Assembly: GCA_036824265.1 (NCBI GenBank)
Contig: DAITAL010000022.1
Span: 1 to 18,595 of the forward strand
Origin: JAAYZB01 sp937958685
Lineage (GTDB): Bacteria > Bacillota_I > Bacilli_A > Izemoplasmatales > Hujiaoplasmataceae
DNA length: 18,595 nucleotides
Direction: 5' to 3'
How positions within the stretch are numbered: the stretch's first letter is position 1; every line of letters starts with the position of its first letter. Below the pieces are notes generated by a model. The model did no database searches. It was not told the DNA's origin and saw only the letters and a program-made list of their open reading frames with translations. Of this stretch, positions 1-10,100 are shown piece after piece. Position numbers and translations under genes: made by a program.

Positions 1-78
1 GGCAAGAAGGGAAGATCACTGGTAAGGTTCAAACCGCACAACGCCCCAGAAATCACGATCGGGATCCAAGTAAAATAA
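1..78 (+). CDS. Possible 3' end of an unidentified gene (partial)
   Basis: Frame 1 is open from the window edge for 25 codons and ends with TAA at 76-78, directly before a hairpin terminator. The visible tail is basic at first (GKKGRSLVRFKP) and ends in alternating hydrophobic residues (EITIGIQVK), which could be a final beta strand. It is too short to assign a family. The frame starting at base 3 is also open but runs through the terminator into the protease gene, and the frame starting at base 2 stops at 25. The terminator placement is the main reason for calling this a gene end. Confidence 0.4.
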   Translation, partial: GKKGRSLVRFKPHNAPEITIGIQVK

Positions 79-101
79 AAGAAGCCGACGGCTTCTTTTT
101 T
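77..101. terminator. Bidirectional intrinsic terminator between convergent genes
   Basis: GAAGCC (81-86), a GAC loop and GGCTTC (90-95) form a stem, extended by AAAA on the left and TTTT on the right. On the plus strand it is followed by a run of six T (96-101). On the minus strand it is followed by TTTTATTTTA and lies immediately after the protease stop codon (101-103). It can therefore serve both the gene entering from the left and the minus-strand protease gene. Confidence 0.85.
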
Positions 102-976
102 CATGGGAGTAGTTCGTTGTTGTGGAGAAACATGTAGAGGATCGTGACGGGGATTGCGAATGATTCCTCATCTGAGGACTCCGAGCCCCAGGTGTTGACG
201 CCGAGGAGATTCCCCTCGACATCCACGAGCGCACCGCCACTGGAACCCTCATGGATCATGGCGCTGTGATAGAGCACCAAAAAACTGACTCGGCTGATCG
301 GCTGGAGCGAGACAAACTCGCCAAAGGTGACGTTATGGGCGACTGAGAGGGGATTGCCGACCGCAAGCACGAGTTCACCGGGAGCGATCTTGGTGAAGGA
401 GCGCTCGACAATGTCGATCAAATGCACCTGGCTCCGCTCCCCCTTGGCAAAGCGGATGACCGCGATGTCAAAAGCCTCGTCATAGGCGACCACCTCAGCC
501 TCATGCGTTTCCTCATCCTCAAAAGTCATGACTTCGTATTTGGGAGTATAGTCCTGAGCGTCGACGACGTGGTAATTGGTGATGGCGTAGTAGAAGTCGT
601 CATCCTCCTTGTAGACGAAACCGGAGCCTTTGCTCGAGCCTTTCATGACGGTGACCGAGCCCAACGGTCCGATGTTGCGATATTCATAAAGCGTCGTCTG
701 GATGCGGATATTGGCTCTTCTGATCTGATCGCGGGTATCGATCAGCACGTCATTGTATGCATCGACGGCCATATCATTGGCAACGAGATGGTGGATGGCA
801 TAGGATTGGTAATCACTGTCAAGCACCGTAATCGTCCCGGAAAAGTCAATCGTCTTGACGGCGTGGGTGGTGGTGATCCCGTTGGTCGTGAAGAACGGAA
901 AGACAAAGGCATCGCAACCCAGTAGGGCTGCCATGAGCAGGCCAATCAACGACAGAGCCATTAGTTTTCGTTTCAT
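101..976 (-). CDS. Secreted trypsin-like serine protease lipoprotein (S1C, HtrA/DegP-like, no PDZ)
   Basis: A 291-residue protein that should be exported and lipid-anchored, acting as an endopeptidase at the outer face of the membrane. A basic start and hydrophobic core lead to a lipobox LLGC with Cys21. The chymotrypsin-fold catalytic triad is readable: His136 in TNYHVV, Asp170 in FDIAV, and Ser246 in GSSGGAL, with GVNT downstream as is usual for HtrA-type proteases. GSGF at 117-120 opens the catalytic domain. The protein ends soon after the protease domain, so the PDZ domains of classical DegP/HtrA are absent. About 85 residues between the lipid anchor and the protease domain have no motif I recognise. 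The start is supported by AAGGAAG (990-984) seven bases before ATG. The gene is divergent from the giant repeat-protein gene. The family call is secure; the substrate is unknown. Confidence 0.9.
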   Translation of the reverse strand: MKRKLMALSLIGLLMAALLGCDAFVFPFFTTNGITTTHAVKTIDFSGTITVLDSDYQSYAIHHLVANDMAVDAYNDVLIDTRDQIRRANIRIQTTLYEYRNIGPLGSVTVMKGSSKGSGFVYKEDDDFYYAITNYHVVDAQDYTPKYEVMTFEDEETHEAEVVAYDEAFDIAVIRFAKGERSQVHLIDIVERSFTKIAPGELVLAVGNPLSVAHNVTFGEFVSLQPISRVSFLVLYHSAMIHEGSSGGALVDVEGNLLGVNTWGSESSDEESFAIPVTILYMFLHNNELLP

Positions 977-996
977 GCAACCACTTCCTTACTGAT

Positions 997-1026
997 ATTA
1001 TACCTTACTGGGCCGGGGTTTGCCTA
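997..1026 (-). promoter_or_regulatory. Sigma-A-type promoter of the protease gene
   Basis: On the minus strand a perfect TATAAT lies at 1002-997, with a weak -35 TAGGCA at 1026-1021 (18 bp spacer, 4 of 6 matches to TTGACA). It lies back to back with the plus-strand promoter at 1049-1077; the two -35 elements are separated by 22 bp, so the two genes could be co-regulated from this interval. Confidence 0.65.
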
Positions 1027-1048
1027 GAAAATAGTTTTTTGCTTGCTA

Positions 1049-1077
1049 TTTAAATAAAGACACATATGGTATATAAT
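1049..1077 (+). promoter_or_regulatory. Sigma-A-type promoter of the giant repeat-protein gene
   Basis: A perfect TATAAT at 1072-1077 has a partial -35 TTTAAA at 1049-1054 with a 17 bp spacer. The implied start of transcription is near 1084, giving a leader of about 30 nt with the ribosome binding site AGGGGGT at 1102-1108, eight bases before the ATG at 1117. No riboswitch-like structure fits in such a short leader. Confidence 0.7.
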
Positions 1078-1116
1078 TGTAATAATCATAGTATATGCCA
1101 CAGGGGGTAAACACCG

Positions 1117-4100
1117 ATGCCTGAGATGCCAAATCTCCCGATTCCTGATCTGACCGAGCTGCCGCTTTACCTCAACATAGCCTTTTTCTCGATTCTGGGA
1201 TTGGGCATGCTGTTTGGTTTCCTGCGCGGCTTTAAGAAATCACTGTACGCGTTTATCGTGACTGTAATCTTCTATGTCATCTTTTTCCTGACGATCGAGA
1301 TGGCGGTCAATGCGTTGTGGTCGCTGCAGTTGCCGTTCCTGGGAGGATTGCTAGCCAATCTTAATCCGGCCTTTGCCTCGGTCACCTCGCTGTCGGAGGC
1401 GGTGCCCCTGGCACTTTCAATCTATGTTCCGAGCATTCCCGAAGCGGTATTGGCCAATCCCAATCTCTTGGAATTTGTGGCCGGCTTGGCGATCTTCATC
1501 GTCAAGATCGTTTATACGATCATCTATTTCACGGTCATTCAGATCATCTATCGTCTGTTGACCTTCATCATCCGCGTCATCTTCTTCAACACCCCCAAGT
1601 CCGAGCGGAAATATCGCTCGCAAAATCGCGGCTTTGGCGCTGTTTTCGGATTGTTGAGCGGAGTCCTCAGCCTGTTCGTGACCTTCATCATCATGGGTGG
1701 GGTCATGAGCATTGGGGAGAGCCTGCTGGTTTTCGCACCGGAAATCCCGGAAGCGGAGGAAGTTACGCTACATTTTCCGCGTCAAGGCATCTATGAGGCA
1801 AGCCAATCAGTGATTCCGCTGCAAAACGAGGAAGATCCCATGGCCGGATTCGCCGAAGCCGTCGCCATGCTTCAAGGCATCGTTGATTCCTATAATAGCA
1901 ATATTCTCGTTTCCCTATCCAGTCAACTGACGATAAGCGATACCGACGAACAGGAGGCTGAATTAAGTCTTTACCTGTTCGATTCGGTCTTGTCTTTTAC
2001 CTATAAAGAAGAAAAAATCGCCATCCGCGACGAGCTCGCGGTTTATGCTTCCGTGGCGGGAACGATCCTCAATTCCCCGTTCATGGAAACAATGGACTTG
2101 GCTGACATCGATGGCGAACTGATTCAGACCGCGATGAACGAACTTGCTGATTCTCATCTGTTCACTTCGATTTTGCCGCTGGCGATCGATGTCGGTTCTG
2201 AGTTCATGGAGATCGACATCCCGGTTGACAAGGAAGCTATCTATGAAATCGATTGGAAGACGGAGATCATGCAGATCGGCGAGGTGGCGGCGTTGGTGTT
2301 TGATTTCATCAATACCGCCGGCCTGCTTGAGGAAAATCCCGATTTTGAGACCGTCATCTTTGACGGTGACATGGTCCGCGACATCTTTGACGCCCTCGGC
2401 GATTCCCAACTGGTCACCTTGGCCGCCTATGTCGCTGTCCAGCCTCTGCTCCAGGGACTTGCCGATGACAATCCGGTCAAGGCGATCATCACGGTTCCCG
2501 AAGACCTTAACTGGAAAGACGAGTTCTCGGCGATGGGCGAGATCATCGGCGCAGTCCTCGACACGAGCATCACCTATGCCCAGATTCAATCCGGCGATCC
2601 GCTCGTGATCATCCAAGCCTTGGCCCAACTTGACTTCACCGTCTTGCTGCAATCCAAAATCATCACCAATGCGCTCATCAATGTCCTTTCGGGCGCGGGC
2701 GGACTTCTTGACGGCGAACAATTGGCGTTTTTGAAGATTCCGGCCAACATTTCCTGGCTTGACGAACTAGACGGAGATGGCAACATCATCAAAAACGGCG
2801 AATTGCGCAACATTCTCCAAGCACTCAATCAACTGGCGCAAGTGGCAGCAAATATTGATTTTGGCAACATCAACGCCACGTCCATCACGGAGTTGACAGA
2901 TGATGCGATCAATGCGCTGTTCGAATCACGCATCCTGGTAGCCAGCATCACCGAAGCCATTCGCACGCTGGAATTCGGGGAAATGTCATTATTGATTCCT
3001 GATTCCGCCTTCGATGACGAAGGCTATCTGCTGAAAACCGAATTGGTGGCGGTGGTCACCGCCCTCAAGACCATCATCAGCGCGCTCCCCTGCGATGAGG
3101 GCGATGAGGAATGTGCGGCCATCGGCTTTGACTACGAAGAAATACTGACGCTCTCCAGTGACGACATCGACACTGTCTTCGCTTCGCTGATTCTGGAAGC
3201 GACGATTGGCAACATGGTGTTGGAACTAGGGGGCGACATGCTGGTCGTTCCCCAAACGCCTGATGTGATCGCCCTGATATCGGTTGACGGTATCGAGCGC
3301 GAGATCGTCGCCGCCGCGGAAATCAAGAAGGTTTTCGCAGCTGTTGGCGTTTTTGAAATCACCAGTTTTGCAGACATCGAGTTCGACGAAAGCATGATTC
3401 TTGAGATTGCCGCCGATGAGGACAAAATCGACACCATCCTCGATTCGAAAATCATCGCCGCCACAGCGGGCAATCTGCTTTATGATATGGGCGGCGATGT
3501 CCTGACCATCCCGAATGCGACGATTGAGGTCATCACCGTTGGCGGTGAAGCGAAGAGCATCGTCGATGCGGCGGAGATCAAACGCTTGTTGCTCGCGGTG
3601 GCAACACTGGAAATCACCAGTCTCGAGGGGATGGAAATCGGCCCTGACATCTTGAAAAACCTGGCAACCGAAACGGACCAGACCGTACTTGACGAGGACA
3701 AGGCCGACAAGTTGTTCGCCTCCTTGATCCTGCAGGCGACCATTTCAAAAATCTTGATTGACCTTGTCGGCGGTGAAGCGCCGGTCCTGACGATCCCCTA
3801 CTTTTCCGAAACGGGCGCCACCATCCGCTATGAAACGGAGGAAGACGACTTTGAGTGGATCCATGTCGACGAATTGACGGCGCTGATCCAGGCTATTCTG
3901 ATTCTGGACATCACCGATTTCGAGAACTTGGACATCGATTCGCTCGATCTCGACCTGATCCTCGACAACGCTTCCGTGATCCTCGAATCCGCGATTCTGC
4001 AAGCAACGATCTCCGACCAGATCATGAATCTGGAAACGGACATGATCGTCGTTCCCGAATATGATCTCTTGGGAGAAGAACTGCAAATCACGACGGGAAC

Positions 4101-7100
4101 CGGCGCTAAGGCGACGACCTTTATTGCCAAAGGTGAACTGGAGCTCACCCTTGAGGCGATCGGGGTCTTGGACATCGATCTGCAAAATCCCGACTTTGAC
4201 GAAACAATCATCAACAAGCTTGCCTCGGATTCCATTCCGGGCGAACTCGATGACGACAAACTCGACACGCTTCTCGCATCGTCGATCATCCATGCCTCGA
4301 TGTCGAATATGATCATCGACCTTACCGAAGGCGACGGCGAAACCGCAGCCGTCATCGTCGTTCCGCACTTCGCCGAGAATGGGTCCGAGGTCCGGTTGGA
4401 CGACGGTCATGGCGTCGAATACATCTCCAAGACCGAACTCATCAACCTTTTCAAGGCCTATTATGCGCTTGACATCGAGGACTTCAATTCCGTCGACTCG
4501 CTCGAGATCAGCACGATTCTGGCTAAATTCGACACCATCATCCTGTCGGCAACGTTGCATGCGACAATATCCGATCAGGTCATCAACATGGAATCGGATG
4601 CCGTGGTGGTGCCGGAGTTCAATCTGGACGAGGAAGCGATTATCATCATCGTCGGCGCAGGCGAAACGGCAACGACCTATGTCAGCTCTCAAGAATTGCG
4701 GGCGACTTTCGATGCTTTGGATGTTTTGGGCATTGATTTCAGCAACCCCGCTTTTGATGCCACCTTGATCAGCAATCTGGAAGCAGATGACGACCCGTCG
4801 GTTCTTGATGAGGACAAACTCGACACCTTGTTCGCCTCGACGATCATCCATGCCTCGATCTCGAAGATGCTGCTTGATCTGACAGAAGCCGAAGAGGGTG
4901 AGAGTTCAATCCTTACCGTACCCTATTACGATGCGTTCAACCTGGAAGTCAGGTTCTCTGACGACCAAGGATGCAAATACATCTCGGAGGCCGAGTTGAG
5001 AAACGCCCTGGCCGCCATGCATGCCCTGGACATCTCCGATTTCAACAATGTCGAATCTTTGGAGTTGCAGGACATCTCCGCCAACTTCGACGTCCTGATC
5101 GCCTCGGCGATCCTGCACGCGACGATTTCCGAACAGGTAATCAACATGGAATCGGAAGCGATCGTCGTTCCCGAATTCGATCTGGACGACAATCCGGTGA
5201 TCATCGTCGTCGGCGCCGGGGTCACGGAAACGACATACATCAGCGAAACCGAACTCCGCGCCACTTTCGATGCGCTCGATGTGATGGGCATCGACTTCAA
5301 CAACCCCGCTTTTGACGCTTCCCTGGTCAACAATCTGGAATCCGCTTCCGACCCGGATGTTCTCGACGAAACAAAATTGGATACCTCGTTCGCGTGGGTC
5401 ATCATCGACGCCTCGATCTCGAAGATGCGCTTCGATCTCACCGAAGCCGAAGAGGGTGAGTCCGCGATTCTTTCCGTACCCTATTACGATTCGGATGACA
5501 CGGCGGTCAGAGTGGATGACGGCCGGGGCATCGAATACGTCACCGAGACCGAATTGCGGAGCGTGTTGGCGGCTCTCCACGCGCTCGACATCACCGACTT
5601 CAATAACGTGGAGTCGCTCACCCTGCAAGATATCAACAGCAACTTCCCCGTCTTGATCGCCTCGGCGATCCTGCACGCGACGATTTCCGACCAATTGCTG
5701 ACGCTCGAATCGGATGATGTCGTCATCCCCCACTACGGTTATGACGGCGTTTCGATCCGGATCACCGTTGGCTTATTGGACCAGGAAACGGTCTATATCG
5801 GCAAGAACGAGTTGGAACACACATTCACGGCGCTTGACCTGTTGGGGGTCAACGACCTGACCAACGTCGACATCGCCATCGACCTGACTGACTTTTATGC
5901 ACCTGATAACCGCGATACGCTTCTTGCATCCGCCATCGTTCACGCAGCGATCTCAAAACAATTGCTGGAACTTGAGGAACTGACGGTTCCGCATTTCGAC
6001 ATTGCGGACAACCCGATCCGGCTACTCCGAGGTTCGCTGGTGCTGGATACCGCAACCGAATATGTCGTTGATACCGAAATCCATGCACTCTTCGAGGTGC
6101 TGGAGGTTCTGAATATCACCGACCTCGACAACGTCAACATCGATCTCAACCTGGCTGATTTCTACGAGCCGGAAGAACGCGAAATCCTGATGGATTCCGC
6201 CTCGGTTCACCTCGAGATCTCCAATCAGCTGATCGGACTGGGTCCGGAAACGTTGGCGATTCCCCACAAAGACAGCGATGATGGCGACATCAGGATGAGC
6301 GTCGGCGATGAACTGGAGCAAACCGCTTCCGAGTATGTTGTCAAAGCGGAGATCCATGCCCTGTTCGAGGTCCTGGAGAAACTGAACATCTCCGATTTGG
6401 ACAATGTCAACATCACGATCGACCTGACCGATTTCTATACTGAGGCAGACAGAAACATCCTGCTTGATTCGGCATCCGTCCACGCCGAGATCAGCAAGCA
6501 GGTGCTCGATATTGACGACGCCACGCTCGACGTGCCGTTCTACAGCGAAGCCGGTTTGAGCATCAGGATCATTCGCGGCGTTGGCCTGGAAGCAACCGAA
6601 TATCTCGTCAAAGATGAAGTCCATGCCCTCTTTGAAGTTTTGGAGTTCCTCAACATCTCTGATTTGGAAACCGTGAACATGGATATGGATCTGACCGACC
6701 TCTATGTTGTGGAGAATCGGACCATCCTGCTGGCATCCGCTTCCGTCCATCTCAAGATGTCGTCGCAGATGCTCGAACTTGCCACCGGCGACGAACCGGT
6801 CCTGGTGATTCCCGATAGCGACATCGACGGCAATCCGATCACCGTTCTCAGAGTCAACCACGATGATCTGATCGACGATGTCTATCTGAAACAAAGCGAG
6901 ATCCATTATTTCTTCGAGGGACTCGAGATTCTCGATCTGCCCATCGACAATATCGATGAGTTCGACGGCTCGTTTGACCTTTCGATCCTCTATGTCCATG
7001 AAAACCGTGTCGAGCTGTTGAAGTCGGCGTCGCTGCACGCGACGATTTCCGATCAATTGATCAAACTTGATACCGACGGCACGATCGTCATACCCGACCA

Positions 7101-10100
7101 AGATGTCCTGACCAGTGATGTCCGTTTGGTGGTGGCGGGAACCGAATTCATCGTCGGCTCCGAGATTCACGCCTTCTTTGATGGCATCGAGGAACTTGGC
7201 CTCGTGATCACCAATGTCAACGAATTTGATGGATCCTTCAACCTCGGTGTCATGTATGGCCAGGACAGCCGCGACATGATTTTGACCTCAGCGACCCTGC
7301 ACGCAACGATTTCCGACCAACTCATCAAGCTCGATACCGAGAAAGACGTGGTCGTCATGCCGGAAAAGGATGTCGACGACGTGGCCATCCAGCTGAGCAT
7401 CGCCGGTACCGCCTTTGTGATCAAGGCCGAGATCGACTTCTTCTTTGAAGGTCTCGAGGAACTTGGACTGATCATCAATGACGTCAATGAGTTTGACGGT
7501 TCCTTCCATCTGGGCGTCATGTATGCCCAAGAGAGCCGTGACATCATCATGGCCTCGGCGGCCTTGCACGCGACGATCTCCGAGCAGTTGATCAAACTTG
7601 ATACCGATGGCACCATCATCATGCCTGATCAGGACATCGCCGCCGTCGACATCCGTCTGAGCGTCTCCGGAACGCAATATATCATCAAAACCGAGATCGA
7701 CTATTTCTTTGAGGGCCTCGAGGAGCTTGGTCTCATCATTGACGATGTCAACGAGTTTGACGGCTCCTTCAATCTGGGCGTCATGTATGCCCAGGATAGC
7801 CGCGACGTCATCATGGCCTCGGCGGCGTTGCACGCGACGATCTCCGACCAACTCATCAAACTCGATACCGAGAAAGATGTGGTCGTCATGCCGGAAAAGG
7901 ATGTCGCCAGCGATGATATCCAAGTCCTCGTCTCCGGCACCACCTTTGTCCTGAAGACCGAGATCGATTACTTCTTCGATGGTCTTGAGGAACTCGGGCT
8001 GATCATCGAGGATGTCAATGAATTCGATGGTTCCTTCCATCTTGGCGTCATGTACGACCAAGAGAGCCGCGACATCATCATGGCCTCGGCGGCCCTGCAT
8101 GCGACGATTTCCGACCAGCTCGTCAAACTTGATACCGAAAAAGCCGTGGTCGTGTTCCCGGATAAAGATGTCGATACCCTTGACATTCAACTTTCCATCG
8201 CCGGCGTCGTCTATGTGATCAAGGCCGAGATCGATTACTTCTTTGAAGGTCTTGAGGAACTTGGGCTGATCATCGACGATGTCAACGAATTCGACGGGTC
8301 TTTCAACCTGGGTGTGATGTACGACCAGGCAAGCCGCGACATCATCCTGGCCTCGGCCGCCCTGCATGCGACAATCTCCGACCAGCTTATCAAACTTGAT
8401 ACCGACAAGGATGCCGTCATTGTGCCCGAACTCGACGTGACTGAAGCTCCCATCATCGTCACCGTCGAATCTGTCGATTATCTGACAAAGGCCGAAATCG
8501 ATGGCTTCTTCGAAGGCCTCGAGGAGTTGGGGCTGATCATCGACGATGTCAACATGTTCGATGGCAAAATCAACATGACCGCCCTCTATGATGTGACATC
8601 CCGCACCACCATCCTCACTTCCGCGATTCTTCATGCGACGATTTCCGAGCAACTCATCGATCTCGATACCAGGGCGCTGGTCATCATCCCCGACACCGAT
8701 TACGCCGAGACGCTCTCCATTCGCGTCGTCAAAGCGCTCGTTGAGTTCATCGCCAAAGACGAGATCCACGCCTTCTTCGAGGCAATCGAGACGTTGGGGA
8801 TCCCCCTTGATTACATCGACGAGTTCACCGGAACCATCAGTCTCGCCAGTTTCTTCGTCTCCGAGGAACCGCTGGAATATGACAATAATCAAAACACCTT
8901 ACTCGCCTCCGCCATCATGCACGCGACGATTTCCGATCAGATCCTCGATCTCAACGGATCAGCACTGGTCGTGCCTGAACGCGATATCGCGGAGACGCTG
9001 ATCACCGCCACTGTTTCGGGAACAGCCTTTGTCAGCAAAACCGAGATCAAGGCGCTGATCAATTCTCTCGACATTCTAGGCGTTAACGATATCACGACCT
9101 TCACCGGCACAATTGAACTTGACAATTTCTTCTCGGAGGCCAACCAAAACACGCTCCTTGCCTCCGCTTCGATGCATGCCACGATTTCCGATCAGATTCT
9201 TGACCTGGGCGATGCCGTTCTGATTGTTCCCGAGAAGGATTTCGCCGAGGTTGCGGTCCGCATCATCAACTCCGTCCTGGTCGAATTCGTCGCCAAGGCG
9301 GAGATCAAAGCCCTGATCAACGCCTTGGAGATTCTGGGTATCAACAAAGTCGACGGCTTTACCGGCACCATCACCCTGTCGTATTTCTTCGAATCGGAGA
9401 ATCCGGCAACTTACGACGACAATCAGGATATCCTGCTCGCCTCTGCCAGCATGCATGCCACCATCTCGGATCAGATGCTTGATCTTGGCGCCAGCGCCTT
9501 GATCGTTCCCGATACCGACGTGGACAACACCACAATCCGCAAGTTGGTCGAAACCGTCGATTTCATCTACAGGACCGAGATCAAGGCGATCATCAACGCG
9601 CTCGATTTGCTTGGACTCACCTCGATCGACTCGATGACGGGCGCGTTCTCGCTCGCAAAACTGAATACTTCCGACAAGCAGGACAAGCTGTTGCTGTCGG
9701 CTTCGATGCACGCCACGATCAGCGACAAGATCTTCGCCATCGACGATGACATCCTTTATGTTCCCGCCAAACGCCAGGACAACGCCACCGCCGTCAAAGT
9801 TGAGGCTGGTCTTTTGGGAGCAGAGATCGACTTTGTCGTCAAGAACGAGATCAAGGCCTTGATCGATTCGCTGATCATCATGGGCTACGGTGACCTTTCC
9901 AGTTTCACCAGCGAGTTCGAACTTGACGAGATCTTTGCCAATCCGGAAACGGTCTTCCTCTCGGCCTCGATCCAGGCGATGTTCTCCAATCGTTTGCTTG
10001 CCGATACCGGCGGAACACTCATTGTTCCCGATGAGTATTATGGAACCACTGACGATATCCGCATCATTCTCCTGGATGTCACTTATATCGAATACGATGA

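Noticed and set aside
6814..6840. Calcium-binding or dockerin-like motif (DSDIDGNP) in one repeat unit
   Set aside because: Acidic loops occur at this place in many units but without a constant spacing of Asp residues, so a calcium-binding family cannot be supported.
7288..8892. Long open minus-strand frame of 534 codons under the repeat array (also 9076-10857, 3745-4851, 12549-13829)
   Set aside because: These are mirror frames of a GC-leaning, repetitive coding sequence. Their products are low-complexity, repeat with the same period as the plus-strand gene, and have no convincing ribosome binding site or promoter.
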